Of a DNA stretch of 64,000 nt, positions 32,077 through 39,458 are shown piece by piece (within the stretch, counting starts at the first letter, position 1; each line of letters starts with the position of its first letter). The DNA comes from Promineifilum sp. (GTDB lineage Bacteria > Chloroflexota > Anaerolineae > Promineifilales > Promineifilaceae), in assembly GCA_017983515.1 (NCBI GenBank), contig JAGOBF010000004.1:143370-207369 (forward strand), read 5' to 3'. The notes below the pieces were generated by a model. It ran no database searches. It was not told the origin of the DNA and worked only from the letters and a program-made list of their open reading frames with translations. The translations under genes were made by a program, and so were the position numbers.

Positions 32077-34338
32077 TTAAAAAATATTGGCCAGCCAGCC
32101 ACTGTTGATCAACAGGATAACCACCGTCAGGGCCGTGGCGATGAACACCGAAATCAGGACATACTCCTGCACCTTGCCGGTCTGCAAGTAGCGGAATTCG
32201 CGGGCGATGGACAGGAATTGATCCTTGACCCAGTCCACGCCGCCGCTGATGACCACTTCCTCGAAGCGCTTGGCGTAGGCACCCGTCGTATAGAAGATGC
32301 GGGCGATCAGGTGCAGCGTGCCGTCGATGATGCCCTTGTCGATGATCTCGTAAGCCACGCGCTCCGAGAACCACACGGTCGGCCGGACGAAGAGCGTGTC
32401 ATACAGGCCGTCCCAACCCCATTTGTTGTTCAGAAAGCCGTGGGCCGGGCCGAGCGTCCTGACCAGCGGGTCGGGCTGGCCGGACTCCAGCGGCCGGCGG
32501 GCATAGACCCACCATCCCAGCGCCAGCCCACCCAGGGCGACGACGAGCGAAACGATCAGCGGCACCCACGACCAGGGCAATGTCTCGATGGCGTGGGACA
32601 CCAGGTTCAGTCCATGCAGCTCTTCCATCAGGTGAAAATATTGCGCCCCGACGTAGTGGTGGAAGAAATTGGTGAAGATGCCTTCGGTGCCCAGAAAGCG
32701 GTCGGATATGCCCAGCCAGCCCACGGTGATGGCGAAGAACGACAGAATCATGAGCGGAACGGTCATGAACCGCGAACTCTCGCTGGCGTCTTCGGCCAGC
32801 GCGGTGCGCGGCTTGCCCAGGAAGGTCAGGCTGATTTGACGCATGGTGTAGAAGGCCGTCAGCAGCGCCGCCGTCGCCAGGGTGATGAAGACAACCAGTG
32901 CCAGAAGCTTCTGATCGTGCGACCACTGGTACCAGGCATCGGCGAAAATCTCGTCCTTCGACCAGAAGCCGGCGGTGACGAACGGGAAGCCCGACAGCGC
33001 CATGCCCCCGATAAGAAACGTCCAGAAGGTGATGGGCATCTTGTGGCGCAGGCCGCCCATGTTGCGCATGTCCTGCGGGTCGTGGTCGTGGTCATGGGCG
33101 TGCAATGCGCCGTGCTCCATGCCGTGGATGACCGAGCCGGAAGCCAGGAAGAGCAACGCCTTGAAGAAGGCGTGGGTGATCAGATGGAAGGCGGCGGCGA
33201 CGTAGGCCCCCAGTCCGATGGCTGCCACCATGAAGCCAAGCTGTGAGATGGTCGAATAGGCCAGTACGGCTTTGACGTCATTTTGGGCTACGGCGATGGT
33301 AGCGGCCATGATGGCCGTGAAGGCGCCGATGCCGGCGATGACCAGGCCCACCCAGGGCGTGCCCTCGATGCTGACGGCGATCATCGGAAAGATGCGCAGC
33401 AGCATGAAGATGCCGGCCGAGACCATAGCCGCCGCATGGATGATGGCGCTGACTGGTGTGGGGCCTTCCATCGCATCGGGCAACCAGACGTGCAGCGGCC
33501 ATTGGGCCGACTTGCCGACGGTGCCCGTGAAGAGCATCAGCGTCATGATGCCCAGGCCACTTAGGCCGACCAGTTCGATGACGTGCTGGAAGTTCTCGGC
33601 CGTGAAGGCTTCACTGAAGTTCAGTGTGCCGAAGGTCGCCCACATGAAGGCGATGCCCAGCAGCATGACCACGTCGGCCACGCGGGTGGTCATGAAGGCC
33701 TTGATGGCCGCGTTGCGCGGCGGAATGCGCGGAATGGGCATGTCCTTCGGGTCGGGATATTGGCGCGCATACCAGAAGCCGATGAGCGAATAGGAGCAAA
33801 AGCCCATCATTTCCCAGGCCATGAACACCAAAAGCAGGTTATCGGCGACGGTCAACAGCAGCATCGAGCCGCCGAAGAGAGACATATAGCCGAAAAAACG
33901 CGCCAGCAGCGGCTCCTCGGTCATGTCGTGCTGTGGTTCGCCCTTGTGCCGCCCCAATCCGTGGCCCCAATTATGGTAGCCGACGCTGTAGATGAAGATC
34001 ATGGTCGTGGCCGTGGAGACCATCAGCAGCATAATCGCGTCGAGCGGGTCGACGACGACGCCGATGCGGAACCATTGGCCCTGGAAGAAGTCGCCCAACG
34101 GCAGCCAGTTGACCATACTGGAGACCTGCACCGGGTGCTCTTCCAGCGCGTGCAGGCCGCGCGTCAGGACGTTGATGGCGACCGTCCAGCTCATGATCAG
34201 CGAGCCGATGATCGCCACCCAGGCGATGATCCAGCTCAACGTCCGGTTGCGGTGGGCAAACAGGGCGATCAGGAAAAAGGCCAGGATGGGCAAGGCCGGA
34301 ATCAGCCAAGTCATTAGTTGCAGGGTCTGCTCGTTCAT
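32077..34338 (-). CDS. nuoL: NADH-quinone oxidoreductase subunit L, long form
   Basis: Distal antiporter-like subunit, which carries the lateral helix that runs along the membrane arm. Motifs include WPLHVWLPDAMEGPTPVSA, DVKAVLAYSTISQLGFM and HAFFKALLFLASGS. The product has 753 residues against about 613 in E. coli. The excess is in the C-terminal third, where the lateral helix lies (after KWGWDGLYDTLF). A longer lateral helix is expected when two NuoM subunits must be spanned. A period-7 repeat element occupies the gap between nuoK and nuoL. Confidence 0.95.
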   Translation of the reverse strand: MNEQTLQLMTWLIPALPILAFFLIALFAHRNRTLSWIIAWVAIIGSLIMSWTVAINVLTRGLHALEEHPVQVSSMVNWLPLGDFFQGQWFRIGVVVDPLDAIMLLMVSTATTMIFIYSVGYHNWGHGLGRHKGEPQHDMTEEPLLARFFGYMSLFGGSMLLLTVADNLLLVFMAWEMMGFCSYSLIGFWYARQYPDPKDMPIPRIPPRNAAIKAFMTTRVADVVMLLGIAFMWATFGTLNFSEAFTAENFQHVIELVGLSGLGIMTLMLFTGTVGKSAQWPLHVWLPDAMEGPTPVSAIIHAAAMVSAGIFMLLRIFPMIAVSIEGTPWVGLVIAGIGAFTAIMAATIAVAQNDVKAVLAYSTISQLGFMVAAIGLGAYVAAAFHLITHAFFKALLFLASGSVIHGMEHGALHAHDHDHDPQDMRNMGGLRHKMPITFWTFLIGGMALSGFPFVTAGFWSKDEIFADAWYQWSHDQKLLALVVFITLATAALLTAFYTMRQISLTFLGKPRTALAEDASESSRFMTVPLMILSFFAITVGWLGISDRFLGTEGIFTNFFHHYVGAQYFHLMEELHGLNLVSHAIETLPWSWVPLIVSLVVALGGLALGWWVYARRPLESGQPDPLVRTLGPAHGFLNNKWGWDGLYDTLFVRPTVWFSERVAYEIIDKGIIDGTLHLIARIFYTTGAYAKRFEEVVISGGVDWVKDQFLSIAREFRYLQTGKVQEYVLISVFIATALTVVILLINSGWLANIF

Positions 34339-34340
34339 AG

Positions 34341-34414
34341 TCAGTTCCAGTGATCAGGGGTCAGTGGTAAATGGTCGGACTGACCACTAGCCACTGATCT
34401 CTGGCCACTAATTC
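34341..34414. repeat. Seven-base periodic inverted repeat between nuoK and nuoL
   Basis: Left arm units TCAGTTC, CAGTGAT, CAGGGGT, CAGTGGT and AAATGGT run 34341-34375. Right arm units CTGACCA, CTAGCCA, CTGATCT, CTGGCCA and CTAATTC run 34380-34414, in the reverse-complement sense. Each arm keeps a strict 7-base period. The last unit includes the nuoK stop codon. Confidence 0.7.
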
Positions 34415-34716
34415 TTCAAAGTGTCCAGTTCCTCGACGATGACTGAGTCGCGATTGCGATAGACGGAAATGATCAGGGCCAGACCGGCCGCCGCTTCGGC
34501 CGCGGCCACTGTCAGCACAAACGTCGCCCAGACCAGACCCACCGAACGGTCGGGCGTCAGATAGCGCCAGAAGGCGATCAGATTAATGTTGACGGCGTTG
34601 AGCATCAGTTCGACACCCATCAGGACGACGATCGCGTTGCGCCGCGCCAGCACGCCGAACAAGCCGATTGAAAACAATGCCGCGCTCAGCAGTAAATACC
34701 AGGAAAGAGGAATCAC
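34408..34716 (-). CDS. nuoK: NADH-quinone oxidoreductase subunit K
   Basis: Small three-helix subunit of the membrane arm, 102 residues, normal size. It carries the conserved glutamates in MGVELMLNAVNIN and in VAAAEAAAGLALI, which form part of the proton path. The start is GTG, overlapping the nuoJ stop as GTGA, with a GAGGAGG Shine-Dalgarno sequence. It closes the gene pair nuoJ-nuoK. Confidence 0.95.
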   Translation of the reverse strand: MIPLSWYLLLSAALFSIGLFGVLARRNAIVVLMGVELMLNAVNINLIAFWRYLTPDRSVGLVWATFVLTVAAAEAAAGLALIISVYRNRDSVIVEELDTLKN

Positions 34717-35264
34717 AGGTTATCCTCCTCGCCGCTGCGCGGCCAGGCGATGATGATGGAACCGACCAGCGCCGCCAGCAAGAGGACGGACGCGATCTCG
34801 AAAGGCAGGACGTAGGCATCGGCGCTGACGAAGGAGCGGCCCATGCGGGCCACACTGCCGTCGATAATGGCCGGATCGACCTGCGGCGCCGCTCCCAGCA
34901 GCGATTCGGTGCCTGGTGTCAGCGGATAGAGCCGCGAGATGACGAGGAAAAGGATAGCCATCGTGATCAGCGTGCCCACCAGGGCGGCGATGACTTGTGA
35001 GTTATAGGGCGATTCCTGGGTCTGCATCAGGCGGCGGGTCATCATGATGGCGAAGATAATCAGGATGGAGATGGCGCCGATGTAGACTAATAGCTGGGCC
35101 ATGCCCAGGAAGCCCGCTTCCAACAGGATGTAGATCCCGGCCACGGCCAGAAAGGTGACCATCAGGGCCAGCGCCGCGTGAAACAGGTTGCGCATGGTGA
35201 CGACGACAATGGCCGAAGTCAGGATGATGGCGGCGAGGATAAAAAAGACGATCTGCTGGCTCAT
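34713..35264 (-). CDS. nuoJ: NADH-quinone oxidoreductase subunit J
   Basis: Five-helix membrane-arm subunit. The ATG at 35264 gives 183 residues starting MSQQIVFFILAAIIL and has a GAGG Shine-Dalgarno sequence 7 bases upstream; a longer frame would run into nuoH. It contains the NuoJ phrases NLFHAALALMVTFLAVAGIY and AQLLVYIGAISILIIFAIM, which includes the pi-bulge helix region. nuoI, which usually lies between nuoH and nuoJ, is missing. Confidence 0.94.
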   Translation of the reverse strand: MSQQIVFFILAAIILTSAIVVVTMRNLFHAALALMVTFLAVAGIYILLEAGFLGMAQLLVYIGAISILIIFAIMMTRRLMQTQESPYNSQVIAALVGTLITMAILFLVISRLYPLTPGTESLLGAAPQVDPAIIDGSVARMGRSFVSADAYVLPFEIASVLLLAALVGSIIIAWPRSGEEDNL

Positions 35265-35286
35265 GCTTGCGCCTCGATAATCTAGA

Positions 35287-36618
35287 TTAGTGAATCGGCA
35301 CGGCAATGGGTTCGCGGCCACCCAACGGCAGGTCGCCGTGGCCTTCCTGCGCCGGCGCATCATGGCCGGCCGGGCCATGACCATCGTCGGGGTACAGGAT
35401 CTCCCGGCCGCCGGGGCCATCGCCGCCGCTCATCGCCTCGCGGATCTGCCGGCCGCGCCGCCGCAGGATTTCCAGCGTAACGGCGGCTAACACCAGATTC
35501 AGCACCAGGTGAACGGCCATGCGGGCCACCGGGCTGGTGCCCGTGGGGATCAGCTTGTCGATCAACGCCACGAAGAAGATGAGCACCAGCGAAATCGGCT
35601 CCAGGAATTTCCAGTTGTAGTTGAGAATCTGGTCGACGCGGACGCGCGGCAGCGTGCCCCGGATCCAGACGTAGACGAAATAAACGGAGAAGGTCTTGGC
35701 AAAGAAAACAACCAGACCGATTAGGCGTCCGTAAGGATAGCCGTCGGCGCTGACCCAATTCTCGAGCCCGAAGAAACGATAGCCGCCCATATAAAGTGTG
35801 GCGAACATGCCCGACCAGAATAGCGTATTGACGAACTCGGCCAGAAAAAACATTCCGAACTTCATGCCGCCGTATTCAATGTGGAAGCCGGCGACGATCT
35901 CCGACTCGGCTTCCAGCAGGTCGAAGGGCGTGCGTCCTGTCTCGGCCAGCGTCGAGATGTAGAAGATGAGGGCTGACATGGGCGCAAAAAAGAGAAACGG
36001 GATCGACTGTGCGGCGATGATGCCGCCGGTCGACATGGTGCGGGCCAGGATAACCGGCACCAGTAAGGCCAGGATCATGGGCACTTCGTAGCTGACCATC
36101 TGGGCCACGGCGCGGAACGCGCCGAGCAGGGCGTACTTGTTGTTGGACCCCCACCCCGCCAGCACCACCACCATGACCGAAGCCGAGCTAATCGCCATGA
36201 TATAGAAGACGCCGATGTTCAGGTCGGTGCCGATGACGCCCGGCGCGAAGGGCATGACCGCCCACACGAGCAAGGCGGCGATGACGGTGAGGATCGGCGC
36301 GGCGTTGTAGGTAATCCAGTCCGCACCAGAGGGGTGGATGATTTCCTTGCTCAGCAATTTGAGCACGTCGGCCACTGTCTGGAGAAGGCCGTAGCGGCCG
36401 CCGACGCGGTTGGGGCCGACACGATCCTGCATACGGGCGATAAGCTTGCGCTCCAGCCAGATCAGGAAAATGACGATCAACAAACAAAAGGTGGAAAGCA
36501 GCAGGACGCCGCCGATATCGATCAGCAGTTCCGTGCCCGGCCCGCTGCCGAAGCTGCGGCGAATGAAATCGCCCAGGCTCAACGAAAGCAGACTCTTTAA
36601 TAGGTCGAGAATGTTCAT
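35287..36618 (-). CDS. nuoH: NADH-quinone oxidoreductase subunit H with His/Gly/Pro tail
   Basis: Subunit that forms the quinone chamber with NuoB and NuoD. It shows ERKLIARMQDRVGPNRVG, the GWGSNNKYALLGAFRAVAQM signature and AETGRTPFDLLEAESEIVAG, all diagnostic. The 443 residues exceed the usual 325-350. An N-terminal stretch is longer, and the C-terminus has about 45 extra residues rich in Gly, Pro, Asp and His (PGGREILYPDDGHGPAGHDA). These are likely disordered. Its partner genes nuoB, nuoC and nuoD are not in the window. Confidence 0.95.
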   Translation of the reverse strand: MNILDLLKSLLSLSLGDFIRRSFGSGPGTELLIDIGGVLLLSTFCLLIVIFLIWLERKLIARMQDRVGPNRVGGRYGLLQTVADVLKLLSKEIIHPSGADWITYNAAPILTVIAALLVWAVMPFAPGVIGTDLNIGVFYIMAISSASVMVVVLAGWGSNNKYALLGAFRAVAQMVSYEVPMILALLVPVILARTMSTGGIIAAQSIPFLFFAPMSALIFYISTLAETGRTPFDLLEAESEIVAGFHIEYGGMKFGMFFLAEFVNTLFWSGMFATLYMGGYRFFGLENWVSADGYPYGRLIGLVVFFAKTFSVYFVYVWIRGTLPRVRVDQILNYNWKFLEPISLVLIFFVALIDKLIPTGTSPVARMAVHLVLNLVLAAVTLEILRRRGRQIREAMSGGDGPGGREILYPDDGHGPAGHDAPAQEGHGDLPLGGREPIAVPIH

Positions 36619-36653
36619 AGCAGTCGCGCCTTTATCTTGTCAGGGGGGAGTGA

Positions 36654-36706
36654 CGGTTGCCCGGCAACCGCTGGCCACCACGCCTCCTGTCCATGTTGGG
36701 TGGTGG
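36654..36706 (-). other. Two hairpins between nuoA and nuoH
   Basis: CGGTTGC-CCG-GCAACCG (36654-36670) is a perfect 7-base-pair hairpin. CCACCAC (36675-36681) pairs with GTGGTGG (36700-36706). Neither has a uridine run. In the nuoA-nuoH intercistronic gap they may set relative mRNA stability. Confidence 0.4.
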
Positions 36707-36709
36707 GCG

Positions 36710-37066
36710 CTAGACCCACTCCAGCACTCCGCGGTTCCAGGCATAGATTAAACCGTCGGCCAACAGAAAGATGAACAAGACCGTGGCGCCGATGGCGAAC
36801 AGGTCCAGTTGTCCGTAGGCCGCGGCGATGGGGAACAGGAACACGGCCTCGATATCGAAGACCACGAAGACAAGGGCATAGATATAGTACTGGACCTTGA
36901 ACTGCACCCAGGTGTCGCCAACCGTCTCGATACCACACTCGTAGGTCTGTTGCTTAATCGGGTTCGGCCGGTGTGGGCCGAGAAGCCGATTCAGCACCAC
37001 GGGGGCCAGAGGGAATATGGGCGATAACGCCACAAAAACAGCGATGTATTGCCAATCAGCCTGCAC
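36710..37066 (-). CDS. nuoA: NADH-quinone oxidoreductase subunit A
   Basis: Small three-helix subunit, 118 residues. It has the diagnostic loop PIKQQTYECGIETVGDTWVQF (seen here as KQQTYECGIE, with the conserved cysteine) and YYIYALVFVVFDIEAVFLFP. The GTG start is preceded by a GAGGAA Shine-Dalgarno sequence 8 bases away. It is the first gene of the nuo block and is divergent from the response regulator. nuoB, which usually follows, is absent. Confidence 0.95.
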   Translation of the reverse strand: MQADWQYIAVFVALSPIFPLAPVVLNRLLGPHRPNPIKQQTYECGIETVGDTWVQFKVQYYIYALVFVVFDIEAVFLFPIAAAYGQLDLFAIGATVLFIFLLADGLIYAWNRGVLEWV

Positions 37067-37120
37067 AGTGGTTCCTCATCCTCTCCTGGAAGGTAGAGCT
37101 TGATTGTGAAATTCCTCTCA

Positions 37121-37129
37121 TTTATAGCA
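37121..37129 (-). promoter_or_regulatory. Extended -10 promoter of the nuo block
   Basis: On the minus strand TGC-TATAAA (37121-37129). A TTGCGC stretch 16 bases upstream (37143-37148) is a weak -35. Transcription should start near 37114, giving a leader of about 48 bases to the nuoA GTG. Confidence 0.5.
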
Positions 37130-37281
37130 CAGGAAGTTTATAGCGCAACAAATGACAAGGCCACCAAACGAGCGTTTTGGACGCTGATGAGCGAGGTTTG
37201 GCAACGGTCGGTAGTTGGATTACCATTGTAAAGACAGCGGTCGGATTTCCCCGCGCGACCGTTTTGAATGAGGAGTAAACC

Positions 37282-37992
37282 ATGCTTGAATCACCCCCGG
37301 AAACCCAGCGTATCCTGGTCGTCGATGACAATTCCTACACGTTGCGCATCGTTCAGCATACGCTGGAACAGGCCGGGTATGAGGTCTCTACGGCCATCTC
37401 CGGCCCGGAGGGACTCAAACTAATCAATCGCCACGGGCTGCCGCATCTGGCGATTGTTGACCTCCACATGCCGGAGATGAGCGGCTTTGAGTTCTGCCGC
37501 ACGATCCACGAGTTCAGTGATGTGCCGGTGGTCATGCTGACGGCCGCCAATTCCGAGGAGACGATCATCGAGGGGCTGGACGAGCACGCCGAGGATTATA
37601 TGGTCAAGCCGTTCAACCCGCCGGAGCTAATCGCTCGCGTGCGGCGGGTGCTGGGGCGGATGGAGGACTATACGTACACCCTGGAATCGACGACGCGCAT
37701 CGACGAGCGGCTGATGGTCAACTTCCCCCTGCGCGAGGCGACGGTCGACGGCGAGTCGGTGTCGCTGACGCCAACGGAGACCAAGCTGCTCTACATCCTC
37801 GTGCGCAACGCCGGCCGGATCGTCACCACCGACTTTCTGCTCAACCGCATCTGGCCGCTGCAGAACGCGCGGGAAGACCGGCTGCACGTCCACGTCCACC
37901 GCCTGCGGGGCAAGATCGAGCAAGACCCCAACAACCCGGTCTACATCCTGGCCGAGCGGGGGATTGGGTATACGTTCCAGAGCATCAGTTAA
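37282..37992 (+). CDS. OmpR/PhoB-family response regulator
   Basis: Two-component response regulator, 236 residues. The receiver domain has the acidic pair Asp15-Asp16, the phosphorylation site Asp60 (IVDLHMPEM) and Lys109 (KPF). The winged-helix output domain spans about 140-235, with LTPTETKLLYILVRNAGRIV and the recognition segment EDRLHVHVHRLRGKIE. Cytoplasmic and DNA-binding. A GAGGAG Shine-Dalgarno sequence precedes the ATG. No sensor kinase is adjacent. It is divergent from nuoA, sharing a 215-base upstream region, so control of nuo is possible but not shown. Confidence 0.93.
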   Translation: MLESPPETQRILVVDDNSYTLRIVQHTLEQAGYEVSTAISGPEGLKLINRHGLPHLAIVDLHMPEMSGFEFCRTIHEFSDVPVVMLTAANSEETIIEGLDEHAEDYMVKPFNPPELIARVRRVLGRMEDYTYTLESTTRIDERLMVNFPLREATVDGESVSLTPTETKLLYILVRNAGRIVTTDFLLNRIWPLQNAREDRLHVHVHRLRGKIEQDPNNPVYILAERGIGYTFQSIS

Positions 37993-38163
37993 CCATTTTG
38001 GCGGTCACAACGGACGTTTCCCTCACGCCTCAGTTTGCAACTGGCAAGAGTGCCGAAGACCAGGCATATACCTGGAATTAATTAGATTCTATCTCCCTCA
38101 TCAATCACGAGTGGACAAAATAAAATCAAGTCACATTCCAGGAAGAAAATTAAGAAATCCCAT

Positions 38164-39357
38164 TCACCGCGATTCTGTGAGCCGTAGGTCTGGCAACCGG
38201 ACGGGCACATAATTTCGATCCCTCCACGGCGTGAAGCGCAGCACCAGACGCATCAGGCTCCAACCGACGCTGACCACCCAGGGATAGTTAAGCAGGTAGG
38301 CGTAGCGCGCCAGCCGCGTGCGCAGACTAAGGTGGCTGAACAACGGGTGCGCCTTCAGTCGCGCCGCGTAGGTCTCAAAGCTGAAGTCGTCGCGGGCGAA
38401 GGCATCGCTGATGGCCTCGGCCGCCGGCTGCCCGTAGCCCAGGGCGAAGGAGATACCCTCGCCGAAGAGCGGGTCGGCCCCGGCGGCGTCGCCCACCAGA
38501 ATGACACGCGGTTGGGCAAAGCGGCCGTGGCTGCTCCACCAGCGGATGGGGTGGCCCTTCAGCTTGTAGTCGTCGAGCGTCCGGTCGCGCTCGGCCATTT
38601 CTCCGGCCAACACCTCTTTCAGGTCGGCCTTCGGCTTTTCCGGCACAGCCCGGCTGTCGAATACACCCCGGTTCATGAACGGCCGGCCCTCGACAAAGCT
38701 GGGAAAGTCCCAGTAATACCCTTGCAGGCCGTTGTCCATCGGCGTGAAGTCGAACACGGCCACGCCGTCGCGGAACTCCGGCGTGGTCGCCGGGTCTTCG
38801 GGCGTCAGCACCTCCACCAGCCGGGCCACGCGCGACTCATGCTCACCGCCCGGGGCGTCGGCCCACTTCAGCTTGCGGCGCACGAAGCTGCGCGAGCCGT
38901 CGGCGGCGACGACGACTTTGGCGTGGAAGGTCGCCCGTTCGGTCATGACCTCCACATAATCGTCGTGGGGGATAACCTGTGTCACCGCTTCGCCTTGTCG
39001 CACGCGAACGCCGAGCTTCTCGGCCGTCTGCACCAGCCAATGGTCGAACTCATCGCGCCGAACGATGCGAAAGACGGGGTTGCCATAGAGCGAGTAGGTC
39101 TTGTCACGGTAAACCAGGCGAGCCTCCCTGACCTCGAAGTGGCGCGGTTCCAACGATAGCCCCAGATCGGCCAGCACGTTCTGTCCCAAATGAGTGATGC
39201 CGCCGCCGCACAGCTTCTCGCGCGGGTGGACGGCCTTATCGACCATGATGATGCGCCCAGCCCAGGCGGGGGCCTGTTTAATGAGATGCAGCGCCGTCGA
39301 TATGCCTGAAGGCCCGGAGCCGATGATCAGGATGTCGGTGTGGATTATCTGGGTCAT
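38164..39357 (-). CDS. Geranylgeranyl reductase family FAD-dependent oxidoreductase
   Basis: Flavoprotein of 397 residues. The FAD-binding motif is GSGPSGISTALHL (about residues 13-25). The group-typical CGGGITHLG follows, and the second FAD motif VILVGDAAGADPLFGEGISF lies near residue 290. Family members reduce double bonds of isoprenoid chains or act as halogenase-like monooxygenases, so the substrate here is open. A prenyl or menaquinone-chain reductase would be typical. It stands alone between a 171-base AT-rich gap with no visible feature (37993-38163) and the amidase gene. Confidence 0.82.
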   Translation of the reverse strand: MTQIIHTDILIIGSGPSGISTALHLIKQAPAWAGRIIMVDKAVHPREKLCGGGITHLGQNVLADLGLSLEPRHFEVREARLVYRDKTYSLYGNPVFRIVRRDEFDHWLVQTAEKLGVRVRQGEAVTQVIPHDDYVEVMTERATFHAKVVVAADGSRSFVRRKLKWADAPGGEHESRVARLVEVLTPEDPATTPEFRDGVAVFDFTPMDNGLQGYYWDFPSFVEGRPFMNRGVFDSRAVPEKPKADLKEVLAGEMAERDRTLDDYKLKGHPIRWWSSHGRFAQPRVILVGDAAGADPLFGEGISFALGYGQPAAEAISDAFARDDFSFETYAARLKAHPLFSHLSLRTRLARYAYLLNYPWVVSVGWSLMRLVLRFTPWRDRNYVPVRLPDLRLTESR

Positions 39358-39360
39358 GGT

Positions 39361-39399
39361 CGAAATAGGTACGAAATATTAGATACGAGCGAAGAATCG
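39361..39399. repeat. Seven-base periodic repeat upstream of the flavoprotein gene
   Basis: CGAAATA occurs at 39361 and 39372. From 39372 the units CGAAATA, TTAGATA and CGAGCGA follow with a 7-base period. It is the same word family as the coding insert at 47850-47925. Only one arm is present. Confidence 0.45.
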
Positions 39400-39458
39400 A
39401 ACGGGTATTATAAATATATGTGGAACACAGAGAAACCGGGTTCGTCGGTCGCCGAAAA

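Noticed and set aside
32062..33246. 394-codon frame antisense to nuoL
   Set aside because: Fully inside a confirmed gene on the other strand; Gln/His/Arg-rich composition typical of antisense shadows.
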